From Saccharospirillum alexandrii_A (GTDB taxonomy: Bacteria > Pseudomonadota > Gammaproteobacteria > Pseudomonadales > Natronospirillaceae), in contig NZ_JBHZRJ010000002.1 in the NCBI RefSeq assembly GCF_043641555.1, positions 496,001-560,000 on the forward strand: a stretch of 64,000 bases of DNA, written 5' to 3'. Of the stretch, positions 54,415-62,579 are shown in pieces (the first letter of the stretch is position 1; each line of letters starts with the position of its first letter). Position numbers and translations under genes: made by a program. The notes beneath the pieces are model-generated. The model searched no databases, was not told the origin of the DNA, and saw nothing but the letters and a program-made list of their open reading frames with translations.

Positions 54415-54634
54415 CTACGTCATCGTCGTCTTCAACCAGTTCGGTGGTAACCGTTTCGCCACACACCCGGCACTGCCCTTCAATGAACAACCGCCCTTTC
54501 AGCGTATATTCAACCGGATCCGACATGCCCAAATCCACTTGCTGGCAGTGGTTACACCAGGTGTTTTCCAGAAAAGCACTTTGTTCTTCAGCATCCCGTT
54601 CGTAAAAATCGCGGAGCTGGCGTTCATCACTCAT
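54407..54634 (-). CDS. Small zinc-ribbon protein, unknown
   Basis: 75 aa. Two CxxC pairs, CNHC near residue 27 and CRVC near 55, form a likely zinc ribbon; the C-terminus is an acidic run (EDDDDVDG). No signal peptide. First gene of the unit with truC and the ABC exporter. Conserved small proteins of this sort occur upstream of truC-like genes, but I cannot name a function. Confidence 0.78.
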   Translation of the reverse strand: MSDERQLRDFYERDAEEQSAFLENTWCNHCQQVDLGMSDPVEYTLKGRLFIEGQCRVCGETVTTELVEDDDDVDG

Positions 54635-54739
54635 CGTTCCGACACCCTTTCTTCAGTACAAAGCCGCAAGTATAGGGGATGCCTTGTCCGGTGTCCTGTG
54701 CCTCGGGCCTTGTGACCGTTATACTGCGCGCCTTTACTG

Positions 54740-55318
54740 ATGACGGAAACGAACCCGATGCAATTACCGGTTTTTATCGCCTTTGAAGTGACGGATGAAG
54801 ATCAGGGGTACCCCTATTCGGTTGCCTGGAGCCTGAAAAACGGCCAGTACAAAAGTGTTCTGCTCAAGCCGGAAGACGCCTGGCTCATCGACTGGGACAG
54901 CGGGCAGAATGCCGCCGGCGCCCCGCCCCTGCAAGACTTGCTGGATCGCGGCGAAACCGTGCTGGATGTGCTAAAGGAATGGGCAGAAGACCTGAACGAC
55001 GGCGAGGTCTACTGCGAAGACCCGGCTCTGGTGGAGTACTGTCTCGACATGATGTACGACGCCTACGACAAAGAGGTCGCCGCTGAGGTCGTCCCGGTTA
55101 GCGAGCTGTTTACCGACATCGACCCTCTGGATCTGGATGATCAGCGCCGCTGGATCATGGATACCGAAGGCCTGATGGCGGTTCAGGCGGAAGACTCGGT
55201 GCGCACCTATATCCATCTCTATGCACAGGTACACGGCCTCGAACCTGAACCGGCAGACGACGAGTCAGACCATGAAGAGGAAGCCCCGCGTGACCCGGAA
55301 GAGGACGAAGGGCTCTAA
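54740..55318 (+). CDS. Exonuclease-like (DEDD-fold) protein, apparently inactive
   Basis: 192 aa; an ATG 18 bp later is an alternative start. The N-terminus PVFIAFEVTDEDQGYPYSVA followed by LKNGQYKSVLLKPEDAWLID resembles RNase-T/DnaQ-like 3'-5' exonucleases, where the first motif is normally D-x-E; here the Asp is Ala (AFE). A later YIHLYAQVHG and acidic tail (EEEAPRDPEEDEGL) are seen. I infer a catalytically dead relative. The stop codon abuts the five-hairpin element. Confidence 0.65.
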   Translation: MTETNPMQLPVFIAFEVTDEDQGYPYSVAWSLKNGQYKSVLLKPEDAWLIDWDSGQNAAGAPPLQDLLDRGETVLDVLKEWAEDLNDGEVYCEDPALVEYCLDMMYDAYDKEVAAEVVPVSELFTDIDPLDLDDQRRWIMDTEGLMAVQAEDSVRTYIHLYAQVHGLEPEPADDESDHEEEAPRDPEEDEGL

Positions 55319-55481
55319 CAGGCTGTTGAAATTCAAAGAATTTCAGCGGCCTGTTACCGGAACAAGGATGTTCCGGCAAAATCAATGACGATTAAGTCAT
55401 TGATTTTGTGAGAGAAGCAAAAATCGTAATTTTTTGATTCTCGTGTTTTGAAAAAGGCAGGAAGCCTTTTTCAACAACCTG
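55319..55481. repeat. 163-bp five-hairpin element with terminal inverted repeats
   Basis: Ends CAGGCTGTTGAA (55319-55330) and TTCAACAACCTG (55470-55481) pair at 11 of 12 positions. Inside, in order: GAAATTC-AAA-GAATTTC (55328-55344) flanked by AACAGGC/GCCTGTT; CCGGAACA-AGGA-TGTTCCGG (55357-55376); a perfect 12-bp stem (55378-55389 with 55396-55407); an 11-of-12 stem (55412-55423 with 55431-55442); and a perfect 11-bp stem TTGAAAAAGGC / GCCTTTTTCAA (55448-55474). Very AT-rich compared with neighbours. No coding frame. Confidence 0.85.
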
Positions 55482-55487
55482 ATAAGC

Positions 55488-56183
55488 TCAGAGCCCGAGT
55501 TCAGATTTCACAAAGGGAATGGTCAGCCGGCGCTGCTGGGCCAGAGAACCATGATCCAAGCGTTCGAAGGCATCCACCAGCGCTGTCATCGAGCGTGCCG
55601 TGCGGTTGATCAGAAAGGCCGCCACATCCGGTTCCATGGTGAGCCCCCGGCGCCGCGCCTTCCAGATCAGCCAGTCGGTCTTCTGTTCGTCGGTCAGCGG
55701 CTGAATGTGAAAGGTTAAGCCCCAGCTCAGGCGCGAAGCCAGATCGGGCAAGGCGACGGTAGGGTGTAGCGGGCTGGTGTGGCTGGTGACCAGCAATACG
55801 CGGCCACTGTCTCGCATCCGGTTGAACAAATGAAACAGTGCCTCTTCCCAGTCGGGCAGTCCCGCAATGCTGTCGATGTCATCGAGTGCCAGCACCGCCA
55901 TTTCATCCAGCCCTTCCAGGGCGTCCGGGCCGTATTGCACACAATCGGCCAGCGGCAGATAGAGACTCTCCAGCCCCTGCGATTGCAAGTCGTGAACGCA
56001 GGCCTGCAGCAGGTGGGTGAGGCCGGAGCCGCTCGCACCCCAGAGATAGATCAGAGTTTCATCCAGACGCGCCAGGGCATGGCGCAAAGCGCCCAGCGTT
56101 TGGGCGTTGTCACCGGGCAGATAGTCTTCAAAAACGGCATCTTCCCGAAAGGTGACACCAAGAGGGAGTTGTTGAATCGCCAC
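55488..56183 (-). CDS. hda: DnaA regulatory inactivator Hda
   Basis: 231 aa from a GTG with AGGAG 8 bp upstream. N-terminal clamp-binding motif QLPLGV (residues 4-9), AAA+ fold with P-loop WGASGSGLTHLL near 49, Walker B VLALDDID near 98, sensor region LLVTSHTSP near 135. With the DNA clamp it stimulates ATP hydrolysis by DnaA. Lies beside the DUF2066 gene and divergent purM as in many gammaproteobacteria. Confidence 0.93.
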   Translation of the reverse strand: MAIQQLPLGVTFREDAVFEDYLPGDNAQTLGALRHALARLDETLIYLWGASGSGLTHLLQACVHDLQSQGLESLYLPLADCVQYGPDALEGLDEMAVLALDDIDSIAGLPDWEEALFHLFNRMRDSGRVLLVTSHTSPLHPTVALPDLASRLSWGLTFHIQPLTDEQKTDWLIWKARRRGLTMEPDVAAFLINRTARSMTALVDAFERLDHGSLAQQRRLTIPFVKSELGL

Positions 56184-56269
56184 TCAGAATCTCCTGGCGG
56201 CCGGCATGATGCTCAATCCTGCCGGGTCGTTAAAATCAGTCAGCGTTGGCCCGGGAAAAAGACGGGTAA

Positions 56270-57343
56270 TCATTGCCAGTGATACACCAGTTCGTTATCG
56301 AGCTGGGCTTCCAGGGTAAGCTCTTCAACCGGCAGAATCCGGCGGTCCAGCGCCAACACGTCCCTTAGCTGGTTGCGGTCACCGCTGATCTCAAGATCAT
56401 ATTGCACCGAGTCTGCCTCAACCTGGCGCAAGGTGATCTGGGAGACCACATTCAAGGATTCGAGATAGCGTTCCACGGCGGCCAGTGTCGCCAGCTCAGT
56501 GACGTTATTTACCCGCAAGGCCAACTGCCCAGCCATTGCCGGGTCCCGCAACACAGCGTACTGATCGGCAATTCGGTTCGACAGTTCATCGGCCAGGGTC
56601 TGCATCAGTTCCGCTTCGGACTCTCCGGTGACTTGCAAGCGCTCACGGTTGCCGCGCACCAGAAACACCAGGTCGGCCTGAAAGCCGCCACTTTGTCGCG
56701 CCACCCGGCCAACCGCAATGGCATCGCTGGGGTATCGCTCCGATGCGGCTTCAATATCGCCCGTAAACAGACCATAGATGTCGGTAAAAGAGACATTAAG
56801 GGTATCGGTCAGATCCATGATCGGCAGCAAGACCGGCAGGCCGCGTTCATTGAGCCGGTTGCCCAGCGCCACCGCCAGGTCATGGTTGTCACCATCGGTC
56901 AGAATACGGTCTCGCCCTTGCAGCCGGTCGCCCAGCCACAATAGCACTTCGGGGCGGCGCGTTCCCCAGACCGGCAACCGCTGGTTCACCAGCCATTGTT
57001 CAATGGCCTGCTGGTCAAACTGCATGACCATGCGCTTGGTCGCTACGGATTCACCGAGCACATTGGTCAGCAGGGTGTCGCTTGCCTGGAAGCGGAAGGT
57101 CGACAGGTAATCGGTTGCGTTGCGCAGCAAAGGCTCTGTACGCCCCTGGCTGGCAATGTCGGCATCACCGGTCGCCCGAATCAATACCCGGCCCAGTGCT
57201 TCCCGTACTGCCTGATTCTGATCCCGATCGGAGGCATTCTGAGCAAGAATGGCTGAATCGGAATAGACATCCACCGTCCGGGCCGCCCAGACAGGCAGTG
57301 CCAGCAACAGCAAACAGGCAAGGGAGACAGTTCGAAAAAGCAT
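56270..57343 (-). CDS. DUF2066 family exported protein
   Basis: 357 aa with a signal peptide (MLFRTVSLACLLLLALPVWA). Family pattern VDVYSDSAILAQNASDRDQN then AVREALGRVLIRATGD. Function unknown; conserved between purM and hda in pseudomonad-like genomes. The AI-2E/PerM permease that often sits between DUF2066 and hda is absent here. Confidence 0.85.
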   Translation of the reverse strand: MLFRTVSLACLLLLALPVWAARTVDVYSDSAILAQNASDRDQNQAVREALGRVLIRATGDADIASQGRTEPLLRNATDYLSTFRFQASDTLLTNVLGESVATKRMVMQFDQQAIEQWLVNQRLPVWGTRRPEVLLWLGDRLQGRDRILTDGDNHDLAVALGNRLNERGLPVLLPIMDLTDTLNVSFTDIYGLFTGDIEAASERYPSDAIAVGRVARQSGGFQADLVFLVRGNRERLQVTGESEAELMQTLADELSNRIADQYAVLRDPAMAGQLALRVNNVTELATLAAVERYLESLNVVSQITLRQVEADSVQYDLEISGDRNQLRDVLALDRRILPVEELTLEAQLDNELVYHWQ

Positions 57344-57589
57344 AAGTCCGGCTTCTATTAGGTGATGATCGACTATTGTGACAGAGCGCGCTGTGAAAAT
57401 CAGGTCGTGTCGTCGATATTATTGTGCAAAGCGATCGTCATTTCCTGACCGAACAGACAAGCTGATTCCAGACACAGGGCCTGCTACAATCCGCGCGCCC
57501 AAGAGGGCTGTGGCCAGGATCGTCACCCGCTGACGCAACGGTACTGACCAGACCCTTCTTTTATCCGATTTGCCGCAATGGAGCCAGTG
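57344..57589. promoter_or_regulatory. DUF2066 / purM divergent control region
   Basis: 246 bp with promoters for both directions. A good -10-like TACAAT lies at 57485-57490 for purM, without a convincing -35 at 17 bp. No PurR-type box was recognised. Confidence 0.4.
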
Positions 57590-58630
57590 ATGTCAGACGC
57601 GCCCAAACCCCTGAGTTACAAAGACGCCGGTGTTGATATCAACGCTGGCAATGAATTGGTGGAACGCATCAAAGACACCGTTAAACGTACCCGACGCCCC
57701 GAAGTCATGGGTGGCCTGGGTGGTTTTGGCGCCCTCTGTCGTATTCCCAGCCACTATAAGAAGCCGGTTCTTGTCTCTGGCACTGATGGGGTTGGCACCA
57801 AATTGAAACTGGCCATGGAACTGGGACGTCACGACACCATTGGCATCGATCTGGTCGCCATGTGCGTGAACGACCTGATCGTCTGCGGCGCCGAGCCGCT
57901 GTTCTTTCTCGATTACTACGCCACCGGCAAACTGTCGGTCGATATCGCCTCTCGGGTGGTGCAAGGCATTGGTGAAGGCTGTCAGCAGGCGAACTGCTCG
58001 CTGGTCGGCGGCGAAACTGCAGAAATGCCCGGCATGTACCAGGGCGATGACTACGATCTGGCCGGTTTCTGCACTGGTGTGGTCGAAGAAGACAACATTA
58101 TTGACGGCACCCGGGTTCGCGTTGGCGACAGCGTGATCGGCCTGCCCTCCTCTGGCCCGCATTCCAACGGCTATTCACTGATTCGCAAGGTCATCGAGGT
58201 CTCCGGCGCTGACCTGCAACAGCCTATGGGCGAAACCACCCTGGCCGATGCGCTGATGGCCCCGACCCGCATTTACGTAAAATCGGTGTTGCGCCTGCTG
58301 GCCAACCAGTCCGTTCATGCCATCTCCCACATCACCGGCGGCGGTTTCTATGAAAACTTGCCAAGAGTGGTACCCGAGACACTGGCGATCCGCCTGAATG
58401 CCCACAGCTGGACTCAGCCACCGGTTTTCGACTGGCTGAAGAAAGCAGGCAACATTGATGCCCACGAAATGTACCGCACCTTCAACTGCGGCATTGGCCT
58501 GGTGCTGGTTGTGCCCGCCAGTGAACAGGAAGACATTCTCAGCCAGCTCAAAGCCAGTGGCGAAAGCCCGGTGGTAATGGGTCAGGTTGAGCAACGCACG
58601 GGCGACGCTGTCATCATCGACGGGGTTTAA
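57590..58630 (+). CDS. purM: Phosphoribosylformylglycinamidine cyclo-ligase (AIR synthetase)
   Basis: 346 aa from the ATG at 57590 (TGGAG 7 bp upstream). Catalyses ATP-dependent ring closure of FGAM to AIR in purine synthesis. Motifs: LSYKDAGVDINAGNELVERI, GTDGVGTKLKLA near residue 65, VGGETAEMPGMY near 141, HITGGGFYENLPR near 247. Normal length. Confidence 0.97.
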   Translation: MSDAPKPLSYKDAGVDINAGNELVERIKDTVKRTRRPEVMGGLGGFGALCRIPSHYKKPVLVSGTDGVGTKLKLAMELGRHDTIGIDLVAMCVNDLIVCGAEPLFFLDYYATGKLSVDIASRVVQGIGEGCQQANCSLVGGETAEMPGMYQGDDYDLAGFCTGVVEEDNIIDGTRVRVGDSVIGLPSSGPHSNGYSLIRKVIEVSGADLQQPMGETTLADALMAPTRIYVKSVLRLLANQSVHAISHITGGGFYENLPRVVPETLAIRLNAHSWTQPPVFDWLKKAGNIDAHEMYRTFNCGIGLVLVVPASEQEDILSQLKASGESPVVMGQVEQRTGDAVIIDGV

Positions 58631-58632
58631 CC

Positions 58633-59283
58633 GTGACTCGCATCGTTGTGCTGATCAGTGGCGGGGGCTCCAATCTGCAATCACTGCTCGATCAGTGCCA
58701 GACGGATTCAATGGATGCCAACATCGTCGCGGTGATTTCAAATCGTCCTGACGCCTTCGGTCTGTCAAGGGCACGTCAGGCGGGCGTAAAGGCACTCACG
58801 CTCGACCACACCGGCTATGCCGACCGGGCAGCCTTTGACGCTGCCCTGGCTGAGCTGATCGAAGCCCAGAAACCCGACCTGATTGTTCTGGCGGGTTTTA
58901 TGCGCATACTCACCGACGATTTCGTCAGACGATTTCCAGGGAAGATGATCAACATCCACCCTTCCCTGCTGCCCCGGTACCCTGGCCTGAATACCCACCA
59001 GCGTGCGCTCGACGCCGGCGATTCGAAAGCTGGCGCTACCGTGCATTTTGTAACCGCCGAACTCGATGGTGGCCCGCCGATAGCCCAGGTTGAAGTGCCT
59101 ATATCGGACCAGGACGATGCCGACTCGCTGGCCCGAAAAGTACTGGTACAGGAACACAGACTCTACCCGACGGTCGTTGACTGGTTTGTAAAGGGGCGGC
59201 TGCGTCTCGACGCCAGCCAGGTGCTACTGGACGAGCAACCCCTTCCCAAAAGCGGGCGCCTGCTGGATACTGCATCGCTATGA
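58633..59283 (+). CDS. purN: Phosphoribosylglycinamide formyltransferase
   Basis: 216 aa from a GTG 2 bp after purM. Phosphate-binding SGGGSNLQSL near residue 9 and catalytic block NIHPSLLPRYPGLNTH near 107 with D-containing GATVHFVTAELDGG. Transfers formyl from formyl-THF to GAR. Cotranscribed with purM; stop overlaps the next start as ATGA. Confidence 0.97.
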   Translation: MTRIVVLISGGGSNLQSLLDQCQTDSMDANIVAVISNRPDAFGLSRARQAGVKALTLDHTGYADRAAFDAALAELIEAQKPDLIVLAGFMRILTDDFVRRFPGKMINIHPSLLPRYPGLNTHQRALDAGDSKAGATVHFVTAELDGGPPIAQVEVPISDQDDADSLARKVLVQEHRLYPTVVDWFVKGRLRLDASQVLLDEQPLPKSGRLLDTASL

Positions 59284-59999
59284 AACGATTGCTCATCAGC
59301 TCACTCATCTATGCTCTGTCCCTGACGGCCCTGGCCGAGGGCATGCAACCGTTCACGGCCGAAATGGAAGCCATACGGCATGGCGCCATCGACATTAAAG
59401 CCCGCGGCACTCTGCAATTGCGAGAAACCGCACCCGATGAATGGCACTACCGCCTGAGTACCGATGGGCGCACCCTGTCACTTCGCGAAGAGAGCTGGCT
59501 GACGGTTGTAGACGACCAAATTCGGCCGACGCGCTATGAGTTCGAAAGCAAGGTGTTCTGGGTCAAAACCACCAAGTCATTGCGTTTTGATCATGAACGT
59601 CAGCGCGTCACCGGCCGTGTGGAAAAGGACCGTATCGACGAACGTTTCGCAGCCCCCATTTATGATGCCATCGGCTACCAGCTGGCGTTGCAACAGGCAC
59701 TGGCGCGCGGTGAAGAATCCATCACGCTGAATGTGCTTCGCCATAAACGACCTGACGACATGTCGTTTCGGGTTATCGGTGAAGAGATGCTGCAACTGCC
59801 GCAGGGCGAAATTTACACCTGGATCGTTGAACAGACCGAGCCGGTCAGCCGCGATGAACGCAAGCTGATCTGGATAGCGCCCGGCCTGGGCTATACCCCC
59901 ATGCGCTTCGGGCGTTATGAAGACGGCGACCTGAAAGAGGAAATTCGGGTGTTGTCACTGCAGTTGAATGGCCAGCGGGTTGATTTCAGCCAACAATAA
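59280..59999 (+). CDS. DUF3108 family exported protein
   Basis: 239 aa with signal peptide (MKRLLISSLIYALSLTALAE). Beta-rich body: AEMEAIRHGAIDIKARGTLQ at the mature N-terminus and LGYTPMRFGRYEDGDLKEEI near the end are typical of DUF3108. Likely periplasmic. It follows purN with a 4-bp overlap, an arrangement conserved in related bacteria; role unknown. Confidence 0.85.
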   Translation: MKRLLISSLIYALSLTALAEGMQPFTAEMEAIRHGAIDIKARGTLQLRETAPDEWHYRLSTDGRTLSLREESWLTVVDDQIRPTRYEFESKVFWVKTTKSLRFDHERQRVTGRVEKDRIDERFAAPIYDAIGYQLALQQALARGEESITLNVLRHKRPDDMSFRVIGEEMLQLPQGEIYTWIVEQTEPVSRDERKLIWIAPGLGYTPMRFGRYEDGDLKEEIRVLSLQLNGQRVDFSQQ

Positions 60000-60086
60000 G
60001 GCAATGCTGGCATCAGCCGGGTCAGTCACGCTGTATTATGCCCTGCACTAACACACCCACGGACCGGCACAGGGAGCTCGTCAACC

Positions 60087-61085
60087 ATGAAAGTCGCCGT
60101 CTTCAGCAGCAAACCTTACGACATTCGATTCTTTTCCCAGGCCACACAGTCACAGCACCAGTTCACCTTTCTCGAACCTCACCTGAATGCCCAGACGGCG
60201 GCGCTCAGCCAGGGACACGATGCGGTCTGCTGCTTCGTCAACGACAGTGTCGACCGACCCACGCTGGAACAACTGCACAAGCACGGCATTTCACTGGTGG
60301 CGCTGCGCTGCGCGGGGTTCAACAATGTCGATTTGCCAGCCGCCGTCGAACTGGGCATCACCGTTGCTCGCGTGCCTGAATACTCGCCCTTTGCCGTGGC
60401 TGAGCATGCCGTCGCGTTGATTCTGGGGCTCAACCGGAACTCGCATCGCGCCTACAACCGGGTTCGCGAAAACGACTACAGTCTGCACGGCCTGCTTGGT
60501 TTTGATGTGCATGGAAAAACCGTCGGTGTGATCGGTACCGGTAAAATCGGTCAGGCATTTATTCGCATCATGCATGGCTTCGGGTGCCGGGTAATCTGCT
60601 ACGACCCCTACCCCAGTGAAGCGGCTGTCACCGCCGGTGCCGAATACGTTGAACTGGATGAGCTGTGGGCCCACAGCGACATTATTTCCCTGCACTGTCC
60701 GCTGGTCGCCTCAACCCGGCACATCATCAACAAAGACACCCTGGCAAAAATGAAGCATGGCGTCATGGTGATCAACACCAGCCGAGGTGCGCTGATCAAC
60801 ACCAGCGATGTCATCACCTCACTGAAAACCGGCGCTGTGGGTTACCTGGGGCTGGATGTCTACGAAGAAGAAGCCGACCTGTTCTTTGAAGACAATTCAG
60901 ACGACATTTTGCGCGACGATGTGTTTGCCCGTCTGCTGACCTTTCGCAATGTGCTGATTACCGGCCACCAGGCGTTCTTTACCAAAGAAGCGCTGCAAGC
61001 TATCACCGCAGTCACGCTGGCCAACCTGGATGCCTTTGAACGTTCTGACCTGAGCGCACTTCACCAGGTATTGCCGCCAGCCTGA
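60087..61085 (+). CDS. ldhA: D-lactate dehydrogenase-like 2-hydroxyacid dehydrogenase
   Basis: 332 aa, the size of LdhA. N-terminal MKVAVFSSKPYDIRFF is typical. NAD-binding GVIGTGKIGQAF near residue 150, substrate-binding VALRCAGFNN near 70 with catalytic Arg in INTSRGALINT near 230, and His in ITGHQAFFTKEA near 295. Reduces pyruvate to D-lactate; a different 2-oxoacid is possible. Stands alone, ending before the bidirectional terminator shared with rplT. Confidence 0.9.
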   Translation: MKVAVFSSKPYDIRFFSQATQSQHQFTFLEPHLNAQTAALSQGHDAVCCFVNDSVDRPTLEQLHKHGISLVALRCAGFNNVDLPAAVELGITVARVPEYSPFAVAEHAVALILGLNRNSHRAYNRVRENDYSLHGLLGFDVHGKTVGVIGTGKIGQAFIRIMHGFGCRVICYDPYPSEAAVTAGAEYVELDELWAHSDIISLHCPLVASTRHIINKDTLAKMKHGVMVINTSRGALINTSDVITSLKTGAVGYLGLDVYEEEADLFFEDNSDDILRDDVFARLLTFRNVLITGHQAFFTKEALQAITAVTLANLDAFERSDLSALHQVLPPA

Positions 61086-61125
61086 ACCCCGGCAAGCCTT
61101 GCACGCTTATAGAATTCAGAGCCAT

Positions 61126-61155
61126 AAAAAAACCCGCCATTCGGCGGGTTTTTTT
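61126..61155. terminator. Bidirectional intrinsic terminator (ldhA / rplT)
   Basis: Stem ACCCGCC / GGCGGGT with loop ATTC, flanked by a run of A on the left and seven T on the right. Textbook terminator for both the plus-strand ldhA transcript and the minus-strand rplT transcript. Confidence 0.92.
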
Positions 61156-61169
61156 CTAACCAGTCAGTC

Positions 61170-61526
61170 TCAAGCCAGCTTGGCTTTTGCCTGCTCGGTC
61201 AGTGCAGCAAAGGCAACCTTGTCGTGCACCGCCAGATCCGCCAGGATCTTACGGTCGATTTCGATCGCTGCTTTCTTCAAGCCATTGATGAACTTGCTGT
61301 AAGACAGACCATTCACCCGGGCTTCGGCATTGATACGGGCAATCCACAAGGCGCGGAACTGACGCTTACGCTGACGACGGTCGCGATACGCATACTGTCC
61401 TGCCTTGATGACCGCTTGCTTGGCCACACGGAATACTCGTGAACGAGCGCCGTAATAGCCTTTAGCCTGGTCCAGTACCTTCTTGTGGCGACGACGAGCC
61501 ACTACACCACGTTTTACACGTGCCAT
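61170..61526 (-). CDS. rplT: Ribosomal protein L20
   Basis: 118 aa, normal. ARVKRGVVARRRHKKVLDQA at the N-terminus; basic throughout. Binds 23S rRNA early in 50S assembly and, in enterobacteria, represses rpmI-rplT through the rpmI leader. Strong AGGAGGA ribosome site. Ends just before the bidirectional terminator. Confidence 0.97.
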   Translation of the reverse strand: MARVKRGVVARRRHKKVLDQAKGYYGARSRVFRVAKQAVIKAGQYAYRDRRQRKRQFRALWIARINAEARVNGLSYSKFINGLKKAAIEIDRKILADLAVHDKVAFAALTEQAKAKLA

Positions 61527-61585
61527 ATTTCTTTCCTCCTAATCCTGTTTTTCAGCCTGCTGCTTTTCAACAGCAAGGCCAGACC

Positions 61586-61780
61586 TTAAACGTAGGGCAG
61601 CATGCGCTTGATCAGCGCTACGTCGGACTCAGCAATAAGCTGGGTACCGCGCAGATGACGCTTACGCTTGGTGCTCTTCTTGGTCAGGATGTGGCTGCGG
61701 AAAGACTGCTTGTGCTTAAAGCCGTTGGCCGTCTTCTTAAAGCGCTTTGCAGCGCCAGAGTTGCTCTTGATCTTAGGCAT
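61586..61780 (-). CDS. rpmI: Ribosomal protein L35
   Basis: 64 aa from the ATG at 61780 with GGGAG 8 bp upstream; an in-frame TTG 6 bp earlier is not used. MPKIKSNSGAAKRFKKTANG is diagnostic. Lies 59 bp before rplT. Confidence 0.97.
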   Translation of the reverse strand: MPKIKSNSGAAKRFKKTANGFKHKQSFRSHILTKKSTKRKRHLRGTQLIAESDVALIKRMLPYV

Positions 61781-62036
61781 TTTCAATCTCCCGATCTACT
61801 TCCAATAACCGTGTCGCATCCCCGGTGATGCCTGGTAAACCCGACATCGGGAGCTAACGGTTGCCATGTCGCCCGGTGGCGCTTAAGCACCCCGAGCCCC
61901 TTCAACGATGGTCTAACCGGCCAAAAGCCATTCAACCCACCATAAAAAACGACGGCTCAAGGCCGTCGCCGCGCGCAGGATACCAGACCCTGCTGGAATA
62001 ACCAGCCATGTGCGGCCAATTATTCCTTAAAACGCC
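61781..62036 (-). promoter_or_regulatory. infC-rpmI leader region
   Basis: 256 bp between infC and rpmI. Contains an intrinsic terminator near infC (annotated separately) and about 160 nt of further leader before rpmI with GC-rich, partly self-complementary sequence (GGTGATGCC, GCCCGGTGGC). In enterobacteria L20 binds a pseudoknot in this leader; here a comparable structure is possible but not shown. Confidence 0.5.
61944..61968 (-). terminator. Intrinsic terminator between infC and rpmI
   Basis: On the minus strand: CGACGGC-CTTGA-GCCGTCG followed by six T. It lies about 70 nt past the infC stop, inside the gap before rpmI, so it can end infC transcripts or serve as an attenuator. Confidence 0.8.
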
Positions 62037-62579
62037 TTATTTCTTCTTGATCGGCGCCATAACCATGGTCAGCTGACGGCCTTCCATCTTGGGCCGCTGC
62101 TCTACCGTCGCCAGATGCTCGAGATCTGTCGCAACGCGAGCCAGCAATTCCATACCCAGTTCCTGGTGAGCCATTTCCCGGCCCCGGAAGCGCAGGGTGA
62201 CCTTGGTTTTGTCGCCATGCTCAAGAAAACGAGTCAGATTACGCAGCTTGACGTTGTAGTCACCAATGTCGGTGTTCGGCCGGAATTTGACTTCCTTGAC
62301 TTGCACCTGAACCTGGTTTTTCTTGGCCACTGCCTTGGCTTTCTTCTCTTCGTAGAGTTTTTTGCCGAGGTCCATGATCTTGCAGACCACTGGATCGCCG
62401 TTCGAAATTTGCACCAGTTCCAGACCTTCCTGCTCAGCTTTCTGCAGGGCCTCTTGCAAGGGAACCACTCCGATTTGCTCACCGCCGGAACCGATCAGAC
62501 GAACTTCATCCGCCTTGATCTGATCATTTACGACATGACGGTTAGCCGCCGCTTTTGCACCTTTCGCGTTGCGTTTTAT
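62037..62579 (-). CDS. infC: Translation initiation factor IF-3, AUA start codon
   Basis: 180 aa when started at ATA (62579-62577), matching the usual IF-3 length. The frame is closed by TGA six bases upstream, and no ATG, GTG or TTG occurs until a GTG at 62468, which would delete the N-terminal 37 residues including VVNDQIKADEVRLIGSGGEQ, a conserved IF-3 domain. GGAG (62591-62588) stands 8 nt before the ATA. IF-3 genes commonly use rare start codons (AUU in E. coli) for autoregulation. N-terminal domain about 1-80, linker KKAKAVAKKNQ, C-terminal domain VKEVKFRPNTDIGDYNVKLR onward. The start overlaps the thrS stop. Confidence 0.93.
   Translation of the reverse strand: MKRNAKGAKAAANRHVVNDQIKADEVRLIGSGGEQIGVVPLQEALQKAEQEGLELVQISNGDPVVCKIMDLGKKLYEEKKAKAVAKKNQVQVQVKEVKFRPNTDIGDYNVKLRNLTRFLEHGDKTKVTLRFRGREMAHQELGMELLARVATDLEHLATVEQRPKMEGRQLTMVMAPIKKK

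Noticed and set aside
62037..62468. Shorter infC starting at GTG
   Set aside because: It would remove the conserved N-terminal IF-3 segment that is clearly encoded upstream; no ribosome site at the GTG.
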